Both the position numbers and the translations under genes were made by a program. From Parelaphostrongylus tenuis (taxonomy: Eukaryota > Nematoda > Chromadorea > Rhabditida > Metastrongylidae), in the NCBI GenBank assembly GCA_019055375.1, contig JAHQIW010007160.1, positions 124,001 through 188,000 of the forward strand: a DNA stretch of 64,000 nt, given 5' to 3'. Within the stretch, counting starts at the first letter, position 1. Each line of letters starts with the position of its first letter. Of this stretch, positions 46,501 through 54,985 are shown piece by piece. The notes beneath the pieces were generated by a model that was not told the DNA's origin, searched no databases, and worked only from the letters and a program-made list of their open reading frames with translations.

Positions 46501-48993
46501 ATCGCAACGCCCTCCGATAACTGTGAAGGTAACCAAACTGCTTCTACACTAGTTTAGTGTCCAAGTTTTTATTCGATTGAGTTGCACATCTTCGGCTGTC
46601 GTACTGGTCCCACACAATATGGACTGGTGATATGTTGGTTGGAATAGGTTTTTTGCACCGGTTTATAAATGTCCATACAAGAAAACCTAGGCAGAAACTG
46701 ACTTTTGTTTACAGAAAGCAGATCCTCCTTTCAATCAAAGTTATCGTAAACTTATTATGGTAACCTTGCCACAATGATGTCCTCTAATTCTCACTGTAGT
46801 TTGCTTTCCAGAAGTCCACGTAATGTTACAGAACGTTTATATCGAGTTGTCCCAATATTTCTCTTGCACTCGGCAGTCAGTTCAGTTGTTACCCATGTGA
46901 AGAAATCAATTAATCTACAATTTAGTTACCAGCAAGGTTAATGATATGCGGTCATTTGTCGAGTAAAGACTGGATGTTTCCCTACTAGAAAGAATGAGTC
47001 TAGCGGTTATAGAAGTCGGTGAGGCTATTTTTGAGTTGGTTCTGTCTTTGAATTTTTTCTCCCGCAGAAGTTGCACCAGGGCTCGGAAGAGAGGATCCGA
47101 TGAAACAACATCAGGGCTATACCGTGGATGTGCGTCGTTGCAGTGTGAGGTTGAGGTTGTCCTGGAGAAACAGCGACATTGTGTCGTTTCGAACGCTTCG
47201 CTCACGCTGCGGCTGATTTTCGGAGTTGTTTCCCATAGACCTCAGCACTAATCTTTCGTTGTCGAGTAGTTTCCAGGAGACCGTGCCCTGCCAATCCCAG
47301 TACATCAAGAGCATGATTTTCCGAGCAAGGGGTTTGGGCTTTGTGCTGTTGTCGTGCCGAAAGGACTGGCTGATAGTATCCTCGCCTAGTATACGAGTAT
47401 CTTGCTAGTATCCCAGTATCATATCCATGGCTAAAGCCACCAGGATATTCTACAACATATCACCTGCTTTTGGCCATAATTCGATCTGAAGAAGGAAAAA
47501 CTGAAGAGAAAATAGTGTGAAAGAACATTCGTTGTTGATTTCCGGAGAGAGTTGGGGAAGGGGGAAGGGTGGAGCTCGGTTCCCCCTTCCCCAACTCTCT
47601 CTGGAAGTTAACAACGAACGCCCTATGGAACGCCACAGCTAGGCTATCCTCGAGATTTCGAGGAGACTAGTCAAAACTAGAATTCTACGACGCTTAAGTG
47701 TGAGAGAAGTTAGGGGACAATCCAGTACATGAGGGGTTTCGATAATAAGCTGTTCAGATCTCGGATTTCGGAATGTCCCGGAGATTATATGGCCAAAATG
47801 ATTACTACAGAATGCAAAATCACTGTCTTTTGCCAGTACGTTGGCTTCCACCAGAGGCCATAACCGACCACAAATTTAGTACAAGTAGCGATGTTTGGTG
47901 AGTTTAACGCTTAGCTTATTCTATAATCTTCTACGTGTATGATGGAGTTTTTGAACTACTTTAGAGTTGATGAAAAATTTATTACATAAATATCAGTCAC
48001 CTAACTGAGGTCTCTGCAAGGCTGGAGCACAAGCACAACTTAACACTGGTCACATATTCTACTGCAGTTTGTAGATCAAAAGCAAGTGCCTGAACTAGAA
48101 AAAATCTAATCGAGGTTTGTCGACAGAGTCGTCGCTCTTTTCACTTCTCTTCTTCAGGGCGCTAGGAGTTACGATTTGGGAAGTATTCAGTTACGGTGAA
48201 GTGCCTTTTGCTGAGTTGAACAATTTTGAAATGGTGTCGTATGCCATGGCTGGTTAGTATATTGCATCAATTTTCAGTAACATGTGTTTGACTTCAGTTG
48301 TGCAAATTACCTCGACGTCTTAGAAAACGTACAGTTCCTTGAGTAAACAATAGTTTTTTGCACTGATATGGTCGAAGTAGATTTCAATGATCTGAATTCT
48401 TGGCGTGTCAAGCAACAATGTGATAAGTTGTTGTGCTTTGACTCATACCCAAGAGTTGCATCGTACATTCGACGTCTTTAAGCATTGTAAGAGGTCTGAT
48501 TTAATACATACAAGCTTACAAAATGGCTTGCGGAGGCCTACCGATAAGCCAAGTCGGTATTTGCTCTTAAAGAACTACTGTACTAGTTTAGCTAGTCAGG
48601 GTGGATGCGGTTTATGCGCGCTTCGTAGTTTGGCACAGTTACTTTGATAGGGCGTATACACTTCAATGATTTCTTCAATAAAGAATCACTGCAATATTTT
48701 AGTGAGGTAGAGTGATTCTCAAGTTCTTCTGTCTGGAATATTAGATTTATTTTCGTACAGGTATGCGACCACCTCGACCAAAATCATGTCCGGTAGCAAT
48801 GTACGAGCTGATGAAACGATGTTGGTCTATAGTTCCGGATGATCGCATTCGTCCTGAAGAAGCGCTGCTTGATCCATGTTTTAACACCAACTCTATCAGA
48901 GTTCATCAGTGTCTTTCCAACGTTAGAACGGTGGCAAATCATACACATATCTGTATTTTTCAAGACCATAGAAAAGTTGCCACTTTTTTGTAA
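28010..48993 (+). CDS. LRR-containing receptor tyrosine kinase (Trk-like layout), at least 20 exons
   Basis: Single-pass receptor kinase. Exons that join in phase: 28,010-28,575; 28,623-28,911; 28,954-29,066; 29,108-29,214; 29,385-29,423; 29,518-29,606; 33,906-34,123; 35,378-35,531; 36,663-36,791; 37,056-37,247; 37,581-37,668; 37,759-37,853; 39,401-39,499; 40,984-41,086; 41,175-41,278; 46,393-46,472; then the DFG segment; 47,837-47,897; 48,158-48,252; 48,761-48,993. Seen: short signal peptide, LRR C-cap cysteines, beta-rich ectodomain, transmembrane helix at about codons 538-559, glycine loop, VAIK lysine, [11 protein letters not shown]. The layout recalls Trk receptors, but the C-lobe also resembles RYK, MET and PTK7, so I give no symbol. 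Introns range from 41 bases to 5.1 kb and hold mariner, RTE and SINE insertions. Confidence 0.8.
28623..29606 (+). CDS. RTK exons 2-6: ectodomain (Ig-like, uncertain)
   Basis: Five small exons with introns of 47, 42, 41, 170 and 94 bases. All phases join (2, 0, 2, 1, 1). The first acceptor is an unusual ATAAG and the second donor is GTTGAG, so these two boundaries are the least certain. The reading alternates polar and hydrophobic residues, as in beta strands ([47 protein letters not shown]). Exon 5 uses donor GTGAGA. Exon 6 ends SPSKNIIY, then GTGAGT. Confidence 0.6.
29661..30706. mobile_element. mariner-derived foldback element A
   Basis: The ends share CTTCTCATRAGTTTTNGCAC and TAGAG.AAT.AA.ACCAA over about 95 bases in inverted orientation. 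The left end translates on the minus strand, and the right end on the plus strand, as mariner transposase C-termini (FVNRIG-like and ADSAYFE-like pieces). Bases 29,940-30,060 on the minus strand give the N-terminal block [12 protein letters not shown]. It is broken by stops, lies in RTK intron 6, and carries a nested SINE. Confidence 0.7.
30206..30462 (+). repeat. 5'-truncated family A SINE nested in mariner element A
   Basis: It begins at the end of the tRNA-like head (TTGCGCTTATGGCTCACCAA) and keeps body and tail (GGGATTGATCAACGCC). The truncated 5' end is what LINE-style retrotransposition would give. It must be younger than the mariner copy it interrupts. Confidence 0.75.
32722..33060 (+). 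repeat. two degenerate family A SINE fragments
   Basis: Fragment 1 (32,722-32,905) keeps CGCACTTGCTAGAAGTACCC and the body. Fragment 2 (32,930-33,060) keeps TTCGATCTCGCC and CTCGTCTGGTATCAG. Both are old. The rest of RTK intron 6 (30,707-33,905) shows no other recognisable feature. Confidence 0.5.
33906..34123 (+). CDS. RTK exon 7: ectodomain
   Basis: 218 bases between acceptor TTGTTTTCAG and donor AAAGG/GTAACG, phase 0 in and 2 out. The reading is rich in beta-branched residues ([44 protein letters not shown]), compatible with an Ig-like or other beta-sandwich fold. A potential N-glycosylation site is NLT. Confidence 0.75.
34400..35300. repeat. diverged satellite-like repeat segments in RTK intron 7
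   Basis: Blocks such as CATTCGAAAGCATAAATCTC and CATTCGATAGCGTAAGTTTC, followed by AAAAAGCC and a T run, recur here, at 18,370-18,560, at 41,480-42,800 and at 52,480-52,800. A purine-rich stretch (GGAGGGGAGGGAGGAGAGAG-type) lies at 34,728-34,768. Confidence 0.5.
35378..35531 (+). CDS. RTK exon 8: Cys-containing membrane-proximal ectodomain
   Basis: 154 bases; acceptor ATCTTTAG and donor TTAT/GTGAGT. One base completes the codon from exon 7, and the exit phase is 0. The reading includes [20 protein letters not shown], then ICSAINCY, giving four cysteines in a short span. A second acceptor (GTTTACAG, 34 bases earlier) opens a different frame that ends in TAA, so the chosen one is preferred. 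Confidence 0.65.
35532..36662. other. RTK intron 8: low-complexity and satellite-like sequence
   Basis: Holds a poly(C) tract (35,795-35,830) and blocks of the CATTCGATAG/CCTAAATC family. No exon-like segment is seen. Confidence 0.45.
36663..36791 (+). CDS. RTK exon 9: transmembrane helix
   Basis: 129 bases, phase 0 in and out; acceptor CTTTTTTTACAG and donor AAAG/GTATGT. The reading has a polar lead-in (HNLITWTT), then [19 protein letters not shown] as a single membrane span, then a basic stop-transfer RLR. Its phase fits exons 8 and 10 exactly, which supports the whole exon chain across three large introns. Confidence 0.8.
37056..37853 (+). CDS. RTK exons 10-12: juxtamembrane region and start of kinase
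   Basis: Exon 10 (37,056-37,247) reads [19 protein letters not shown]. Exon 11 (37,581-37,668) is basic and Ser-rich ([16 protein letters not shown]). Exon 12 (37,759-37,853) ends [12 protein letters not shown], the first strand of a protein kinase, with donor AAG/GTATCT. Entry and exit phases are 0, 1 and 0. The RRAS and SSSDYSG stretches are possible phosphorylation sites (inference). Confidence 0.75.
39401..39499 (+). CDS. RTK exon 13: glycine loop and catalytic lysine
   Basis: 33 codons, phase 0 in and out; acceptor TTTTGTTTAG and donor GAG/GTAGTA. The reading [11 protein letters not shown] continues the glycine-rich loop of exon 12, and [16 protein letters not shown] holds the ATP-binding Lys (VAIK). 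Joined directly to exon 14, the alpha-C region is about four residues short of the usual length, so a micro-exon between 39,500 and 40,983 may be missing. Confidence 0.85.
40534..40832 (+). repeat. tRNA-derived SINE, family A, in RTK intron 13
   Basis: Head GAGCACATGTGACGCAGTAG with mutated B box, body CTTGCCTGGGAGGATAAGCG, and tail GGGATCGATCGAGGCCGAGA. Moderate divergence. Confidence 0.8.
40984..41278 (+). CDS. RTK exons 14-15: kinase N-lobe to hinge and alpha-D
   Basis: Exon 14 (40,984-41,086) reads [16 protein letters not shown], then [11 protein letters not shown]. Exon 15 (41,175-41,278) reads [12 protein letters not shown] and ends DELRLIVRQ with donor [18 protein letters not shown] and the GDL.TYLRA block are classic tyrosine-kinase hinge elements. 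Phases are 0, 1 and 0. Confidence 0.88.
41440..42800. repeat. ancient diverged tandem repeat, unit about 140 bp
   Basis: Within RTK intron 15, blocks like TTCGATAGCTCAAATCTCAA and AATTTCAAAAA, then a T-rich stretch, GCCGTARCA, AAACTCG and CTCGCT recur at roughly 42,230, 42,370, 42,500 and 42,650. Older units begin near 41,500. Divergence is high, so this is a decayed satellite or repeated foldback rather than a young array. Confidence 0.5.
43588..43821 (+). repeat. dispersed repeat with conserved ORF-like reading (partner of 17.6 kb)
   Basis: An open reading of 77 codons whose second half ([20 protein letters not shown], then NQKFPLGFE) matches the minus-strand remnant at 17,621-17,720. No splice sites or start support a host gene. 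It may derive from an unidentified transposon ORF. Confidence 0.45.
44470..46080 (+). mobile_element. degenerate RTE-type non-LTR retrotransposon
   Basis: Plus-strand peptide blocks, broken by frameshifts and deletions, follow the order of a reverse transcriptase: [44 protein letters not shown] (44,935-45,175); a remnant of the Asp-containing motif A (45,320-45,370); [10 protein letters not shown] (45,395-45,430); [14 protein letters not shown], the catalytic FADD box (45,525-45,560). Near the end come [20 protein letters not shown] and REKWKC (45,870-45,970), the RTE C-terminus. The first endonuclease half is missing or unrecognisable. It is an old insertion in RTK intron 15. Confidence 0.85.
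46080..46345 (-). repeat. tRNA-derived SINE, family A, next to the RTE 3' end
   Basis: Minus-oriented head (GTGGTTAGAGGAGCTCTGC, inverse) and tail (GGCGTTGATCAGAATCTGAG). It directly abuts the end of the RTE remnant. Confidence 0.7.
46393..46472 (+). CDS. RTK exon 16: catalytic loop
   Basis: Acceptor GACTTTTTAG; the reading [12 protein letters not shown] is followed by [22 protein letters not shown] is the tyrosine-kinase catalytic loop with the general-base Asp and the Mg-binding Asn intact. Entry phase 0 matches exon 15 across the 5.1-kb intron. The donor GTG/GTGAAAG is moderate. Confidence 0.88.
46500..46759 (+). CDS. RTK activation-segment exons, reading unresolved
   Basis: Three short segments have splice-like borders: 46,500-46,528, 46,582-46,626 (weak acceptor GATTGAG) and 46,715-46,759 or 46,722-46,745. 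One reading of the second gives HIFGCR after VK in the first; the other gives VAHLRLS. Neither contains DFG. The third reads [13 protein letters not shown], which would precede VRWLPPE, but full use of it breaks the phase. A phase-consistent path exists with acceptor GCAG at 46,721 and donor GTAAAC at 46,746. Loss of DFG, a missed exon, or sequence error are all possible. Confidence 0.4.
47528..47618. repeat. near-perfect hairpin, 39-base arms and 13-base loop
   Basis: The left arm (47,528-47,566, starting TTCGTTGTTGATTTCC) and right arm (47,580-47,618) are reverse complements with very few mismatches. It lies in the RTK intron before the VRWLPPE exon. It could be a tiny MITE or a pre-miRNA-like hairpin. 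Confidence 0.85.
47837..48252 (+). CDS. RTK exons: APE region and C-lobe
   Basis: Exon 47,837-47,897 reads [20 protein letters not shown] with Trp split across the junction. Exon 48,158-48,252 (acceptor CTTCTTCAG) reads [20 protein letters not shown], then [12 protein letters not shown]. These cover the P+1 loop, alpha-E/F ([13 protein letters not shown]) and alpha-G. PPE replaces APE, as in several receptor kinases. Donors are TTTG/GTGAGT and GCTG/GTTAGT. Confidence 0.88.
48761..48993 (+). CDS. RTK exon: end of kinase domain
   Basis: Acceptor TTTTCGTACAG; entry with two bases completing Gly. The reading [20 protein letters not shown] is followed by [15 protein letters not shown], the alpha-H/alpha-I end of a tyrosine kinase (CW...P..R). 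The frame stays open to TAA at 48,991, but the last 40 residues look unrelated to kinases, so the exon may end earlier and splice to a downstream terminal exon, for example 51,302-51,376. Confidence 0.75.
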
Positions 48994-50190
48994 CCGCTTT
49001 TTTGTCAATATTCCGGGCTTTCTAAAACGGTTTTCTGAGTTCTATGCTGATTATTGTTTCACTTGCACAGTTCCTTATGAATTACAACCTGTTGCAGAAC
49101 TCATCTTATTTTCTCCGTGACAGACCAGTATGACCGGGTACCAATCTTGCTTGTGTGTTGTTGTTCTACTATATGAATGCTAACACATGTGTCAATTTCT
49201 GTGATCTTGAAACATTATGCAGAGGTTTCTCTTAAGGAATTCTGAACTGAAAGAAGTTCAGTCCATTAAAATGACAGCAAAATCGCATGTCTCTCAATTA
49301 CTATAGTTGCGGCTTTGAGAGGAATTAGATCATGTTAACGGAATATTCATAACTGTTTCTCTAACTGCAAGATGTTTTTATGATTATCATGGGTTAGGGA
49401 ATTGGAACTAGTCACATTGAGAACTTTCCCTCGTTCAGAGCTTCTGTTGATCTCATAGTTTACGCTTTTATCTCACTTTCAAAAACTGTCTATAGTTCCT
49501 GGTTATCGACTACTCAGAAAAGCTCGGTCGCACGCAGTAGTGATTGATCAGCGAGAAATAAAGCAGTTTACTCTCATCTATTTTCTAAACTATTGTTGCT
49601 ATACTGTTACTGGAAGAATAGAAAGTTAAGACTGCGTCATTAAGCGTTGACCGATTTCATTGCGATATGTCAGGTTGGTCTATGATCTAGAGTGGGCGGA
49701 AGACCGTGCCTGGATTATGTGATATGAGCTCCATCTGGTCCACAGAGTTCGTTAATTTAGTGCGGTGCAGGGTTTAAAAACGTTCGCTCATTGTCGGCAC
49801 TTCTAGCATTCACCAACGTTTAGGAACAAAGCAAACTAACCGACTTCCAAAGTCACAAGCAAATCCAAGGACCTTCCTAGGTGATGGATATGAGGAAGCA
49901 AATCTGGTGAAAGCGCCTGAAGCAGAACAAGATTCGGCGTTCAAACATGTGTATCTTTACTATTTAGGCGCTTTTCTGCACCTAATCTACACATCGTGCG
50001 AATCTCAATGCATTCGATTCGTCTCCTCGCTCCCGTCAGTCGCGAAGTTCTTCAATATTTTTGCTTGTGGACTTAGCTAATGCTTGAAGACTTCGTTTTT
50101 GTTACGAATATCGTTGAACATCGGCCGAATAGATTCTCCCTAAGATTCCTATTCAAGCCCGGAAGGAAAAAATTTCTTGTGAGCTGTAGA
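48994..50190. other. no feature recognised
   Basis: About 1.2 kb downstream of the kinase exon without repeats, hairpins or exon-like segments that I can support. Confidence 0.4.
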
Positions 50191-50194
50191 AGGG

Positions 50195-50275
50195 CAGAAT
50201 CAGCGACGGAGATTGTTTCACCTCATGCGTAACGCACAGAATCACTATCCACTGCGCTACCTGCTCCATGACGTG
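50195..50275 (-). repeat. tRNA-like SINE head
   Basis: Minus-strand GGTAGCGCAGTGGATAGTG is an A-box-type head, with a B-box-like GCTGATTCTGCC downstream. The family resembles the pair at 22.7-23.2 kb. Confidence 0.45.
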
Positions 50276-50623
50276 TATTGAAAATTGCGAAATCTTTTCA
50301 GTTCATTGAAATTCGTCGACATGGATCTAAGCAGGATTAGTACAAATTTTGTGAAAAATATTTAACAAGGTCTGCGTTTCGTTTTGTGTTAAACTTGGCC
50401 CTTGTCAATGGCACATCCTCCTTCTTTACTCTTTGATTGGCATTCATGGATGAAAATCAATATGAATTGTTGGATCGTTGATGAATAGACTTCAGAAATC
50501 TTCGTTATTTGGAAATAATCTTTATGGAATGAATAGACTGGCTCTAATTTATGGAATGAATAGACTGGCTCTAATGAGCGGATAGAGCTTCTCGCCATTC
50601 ATTGCTTCCACCCTAAATTCATC

Positions 50624-50663
50624 ATGGAAAGCGAGCAGGAAGAGGCGACGAATGAGACTGAAA
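50624..50663 (+). CDS. possible small acidic exon
   Basis: ATG followed by an acidic reading (ESEQEEATNETE) to donor GAAA/GTATGC. It could be a first exon or an RTK tail exon. There is only one good splice site and the segment is short. Confidence 0.25.
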
Positions 50664-51301
50664 GTATGCACTGTATACAATTCATATTAATTAAACATAA
50701 ATGTATATATTGAATATATGCATATACACATGCATATAAAATATATATATATTTAATATTCATTATACAAATATATATATATTTCTAATTCGTTGCCATC
50801 TTTACAACAAGGATATTGCTAAATATTGTCTTCAATTAGATAACCTTTCAATAGCAGAAAACAGCGAACACAATCATTGAGCACCAGAGAAAGTCCTGAA
50901 TTGACCGGAATTTAACGCGATAATGTCCCACAAGTGATGGAAACAAACATTTAAGTCTAAAGGGAAGAAGGGCGCAATTGGAGAATTTGGGTGACGTGGT
51001 TGATTCTATAGCAAGTCGTAAGTTTTTATAATGCTGCTAGATCAAAATCTCTGATCAAACAGGGGATATTTAAGCAAAAAGCACTGAATGGTGTGAAATG
51101 AGGATACGAAGGCCTCAGTATTGCTACTTGGTTTGCCCAGTACAATTTAGCAGGGCATAGAAGGAATAGTTTTTCATGTTTGCTATGACTATTTGATGTA
51201 GTCTGAGAAACCAATCCTTCATTTACTTTCCTCACACAGAACATCTTTTTTTGGAGAATGTGTTTCTAAATGACTCGTAGCTCCTTGCATTCTCTTTTCA
51301 G

Positions 51302-51376
51302 TACATCTCTTCAGATATTAGCCCTGCATCATCCTCGGTTTTCGGAAATGTGACACAATTGCCAGCGAAAAAATAA
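51302..51376 (+). CDS. terminal exon, perhaps the RTK C-terminus
   Basis: A strong acceptor (ATTCTCTTTTCAG) opens phase 0: YISSDISPASSSVFGNV, then TQLPAKK and TAA at 51,374. AATAAA overlaps and follows the stop. Ser-rich with a tyrosine near the start, it fits a receptor kinase tail. It is the first good terminal exon on this strand after the kinase domain, 2.3 kb away. It could instead belong to another gene. Confidence 0.5.
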   Translation, partial: YISSDISPASSSVFGNVTQLPAKK

Positions 51377-51599
51377 ATAATAAAGGGAGGTCTGTCCACT
51401 TTGATACTTTTTAGAGTTTGTCGACGGCTTCGTCTCTTAAACATGTACAAGCGAAAAGCTTCAGAAAAACGGTTTTCATTTAATTGATTATTTGTTTACC
51501 TGGAAATTCAAGTGAAGCCAATAGATGAGTTGTACTATTATGCGTATTTGCAATAAAAGAATGTGTGGTTATGTAGTAAAATTGGGGAAACTTCTCATT

Positions 51600-51840
51600 T
51601 AAACGAATTCAAGTAACATGACGTTCCATTTCTTCAATGTGGACTGGGTTTCTTAGTGTGCGGACTGAAGCACCCCGAGAGGATTGGCTAAAAGGAAAGG
51701 CTTCTGCCCGACTGACGAGACTTTGAAGGTCGAAACACGTGTATCGGGCTGGACGATAGCCCATTAACAGGCTACACGACAAGTTAGCTCGGATAGCAAT
51801 TATGAGATATACTTAAATTAGAGCGTGGTCTTAAGAAATT
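51600..51840 (+). repeat. dispersed hammerhead-bearing repeat, copy at 51.7 kb
   Basis: Shares upstream blocks with the copies at 20.9 and 60.6 kb (GGACTG, GGATTGGCT, AGGAAA) and contains HHR5. It is the copy with the best preserved ribozyme. Confidence 0.6.
51706..51749 (+). ncRNA. type I hammerhead ribozyme, best preserved (HHR5)
   Basis: Stem I: GCCCGA (51,706-51,711) pairs perfectly with TCGGGC (51,744-51,749). Core CTGACGA is at 51,712-51,718 (CUGANGA consensus). Stem II is GACT-TTGAA-GGTC (three Watson-Crick pairs plus U-G). GAAA is at 51,732-51,735. Stem III is A-U and C-G around loop ACGT. The site is GTA, with predicted cleavage after 51,743. All conserved core residues are present. 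Confidence 0.85.
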
Positions 51841-52439
51841 TTAAAAATTTTTCATCAGCGATGTATAAGTTGCTAAAGCAGTGAAATTTCGACTCACTCT
51901 ATCTGAATTTCAAAATAATCATTAATCGGTGCATTCTTAATATTTCTTAAGATTTGTAACAATCCGATATGGTAGCCGGTGAATAATGCATTACGGCGGC
52001 TGTCATGATTGATTTGATCTCCTGTGCTAATAGAGTTAACACAGACAGTGCTCAATAATGCAGATTTCTCAAACAACGCAGTATAGCTAGGTCACATCAT
52101 GTAGAGAGCAATAACGTTGTAGAGACCAAGATGAATTGACGTCAATTAGGTAAACGACAAAGCCGATACTCAACACTTTCATCATCGAAGTCTGCGAATA
52201 ACGAATGTTTCGTTGTTGATTAAAAAAAGTCATACCCATAGTCTCAGGTATAGCGGTGCGTAGTGTGACAAGTACTTGTGCGATGATAATATAAGTCAGC
52301 TGTGATGAATGGTGTAATCAGGTTTCATATTGAAACCCCATAGAGAGAAAACGCTTTTAGAACTCGTACTCACGCTTGTAAATTACTTTATTCAAAAAAT
52401 CTCACTCCTAATCAGTCACGACACTTGAAATAAAAACTA

Positions 52440-53000
52440 TTTCACCCCTTACGGAAAGCGTGAAGAAGATACACGATTCTCTAGGAATACTTCTCGCTGA
52501 ACACATCTTTCCATTAGACTTCCAGCAATCATTCGGAAACATAATCTCAGCGGTTTCAATAAAGTGCTCGGATTCTCAAAAACCTATGTTACTGCGATGT
52601 AGCAGCAGAAGAAGTTGTATTTGACACTCGATTTCCTTTGCCTGCTTGGCTGAGGTCTATCGATGATTTCTCCTCAGACTTCAGAAATTTAGAAATTTAT
52701 AGCTAAAATTTCAACAAATCTGGAGCTAAAACTGGTCTTCAACAAGTCTGCTTAAGAGCACTGTAAGACGAAAAGAGGATTACGATTCACACTTGAAGTA
52801 GCTAGATAGACGCAAGAACTTCCCTTAGCAACTACTGAACTCATAACTATATTTTATATGTTAGAAGCACTTTATATCCTTCCAACTTATGGTTAAAACA
52901 TTACAAACTTAGACTCTTATGGCAGTATTTTTGGTGAAAAAGAATGATCACGTGTCCCAAAAAATTATTTCGATTTAAAAACACACTCTTTTCGAAAAAA
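52440..53000. repeat. diverged satellite-like repeat
   Basis: Contains CATTCGGAAACATAATCTCAG and neighbouring blocks of the 41-43 kb family. ORFs over 53,021-53,443 have no splice context. Confidence 0.4.
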
Positions 53001-53524
53001 CATATTTTCTGCATTTTCTATTGCCCGTCCTGCGAAATCGTAATTCGAAAACACATCAAAAAGTCCTTTCAACGCTCAAAATTAATACAATCAACACCGA
53101 AGAACAGCAATTCACAGTGCGTCCTAAATCACACTGCAACTCATTATCTGTGACAATACACGATATGGAACTCACGCCTAGCACCTATATTCTCTGTGTC
53201 GAATCTCTCAAACGTTCACAGGAAGAATCTCTAAAACGTTTACACCGAAAGCTTTATGCTTTTTGTCCTTTTACTGACTTTTTCTATAGTTATATGGCTA
53301 CAAATAAGAGTTCTGCTCACTTAATCCAGCCCCTGCACCGAAATATAGCTATGAATGAACGGCTGAGATTATCCAAAATCCATAAGATTAGTAGAACAAA
53401 TTTGAACTTTCTCCAACAGACAACTTTTGGTTTCTCTTCTTGAATTTAGTGAGATGTCGCCCTACATTAATGCAGTTCCTACATGTATGATCAAACAGGA
53501 TCCTTCTTTTCAATCGCTTTTAGC

Positions 53525-53690
53525 GGTGGTATAATATTATAGATGCGTTTGTAACGTAGAAGGAGTGGTAACAAAGCAAAGCCGGTACTGCACCGGGTTA
53601 GAGAATGCGCTCTCGTACAGGGTGAAATGAGGTTTCGAGTCCCGCCTGACTCAAAATTTTATACATCGCACTACATCAATGAGATTTGCT
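53525..53690 (+). repeat. tRNA-like SINE, family B
   Basis: Plus-strand head with GGTTAGAGAATGCGCTCTCG, the B box GGTTTCGAGTCCCGCCTGA, and the end CAAAATTTTATACATCGCAC typical of the family. Confidence 0.65.
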
Positions 53691-54039
53691 ACTTGATAAG
53701 TTGGTTTTGCGAAATGTTTTTTTTTCTAAAGTACGAGATGACTTTTTACGCCCTCACCACGTCTAAACAAAGATCCGCGTGAATCGTCGGTTATCCATAA
53801 AAGTTTTGAAATTTTTTGAAATTTGAGTGCGTGCTAAAATTCTATCTGAGGACTTTGTTTTCATGATGAAAGTTTCTGAATGTCTACTCTCCCTAGAATC
53901 TTGAGACGACGGTGTTATCGAGTTCCTGATTCTCCAACCACATCACTCAGTGACTAGAGTCTGAAAAGCAGGGATAGGCTTTTGATATATGTTTCGAAAC
54001 AGCCTTCTGACTCCGCGGGGTTGAGTGGGTTGCGGTGGA

Positions 54040-54080
54040 GCCTGGGGGGGAAGGGGGGGGGGGGGGGGGTGGTGGCTGCG
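54040..54080. repeat. poly(G) tract
   Basis: Two G runs, one of about 18 bases, on the plus strand. G-quadruplex potential; length is probably unreliable in assembly. The surrounding 53,700-54,750 shows no other feature. Confidence 0.8.
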
Positions 54081-54754
54081 CTGTAGTCGAACCATGGCCG
54101 TGCACACATTACTGACCAACATAACTGACCCTATAAGTGTGCTACCATGCCGCTCACCATTGGATTTGTTGTTAGCTTGGAAGTTCTGATGGCTGACCAA
54201 CTCTTTGCAAGCTACAGTTACAACTACAAACTGCAGTTACTCTGATTACACACACTGAACCTCCAGCTAGGTCGAGGTGGTAAAGAATTGTAGGATTAAA
54301 GCAGTGTGGACGTGGATAGAGCGCCTGCAGTGTCATGATTAAGAAAGCCCATAATAATCGCGTACTGTGTTAATTCAAACCATCAACCAAGCCGGTGTGG
54401 TCCAAAAGCTGAAACTACACTTCCCTGAGGTATGAAAGTAGAAGCTTTAAACTTCAAACTTTTATGTTTTCTTAGTAAGGTACAGTTCCTTGACTTTGCC
54501 AAACTATTTCAAACTTTTTGCCGTCTTCATAAGTATAGCCGAATACCACTTTTCAGGTTCGTGAGATGTGAAAACACTTTGTTCTTCCATCAAGTTTGTG
54601 CATGAGCACAAATTTAATCATAGAATCGTGAGTGTATTTATACCAACATTATTTGCTACGCAATCATCGCATATGTAATAAATTAGAATTCTTTTTTTAT
54701 GCGCTCCTTTGACGTAGCATCTTTTTTTCACTATATATTTAACATTATACAGTC

Positions 54755-54985
54755 ACATGCAAAACTTTGAACCTCAGACGGAAATCAGACCCATATTCCA
54801 GGCTTTCCGACGGCGCGTGCTAACCAATTGATTTATCGAACTCCTGTTTTGCCACTACGCCTTCGGTGATACAATGCATTAATTTACCAGCAACAGGTTA
54901 GCACGCGCCTCCGAAAAGAGTGAAAAGCGGATTTGATTTTCGTCTGAGTGTGAAAAGGTCGTATACCAGTCTACATTACTGAATA
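54755..54985. repeat. foldback element with family B tRNA-like heads
   Basis: The left arm (minus-strand reading GGTTAGCACGCGCCGTCGG) and right arm (GGTTAGCACGCGCCTCCGA at 54,896) are inverted copies with B-box-like elements at their outer ends. Confidence 0.65.
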
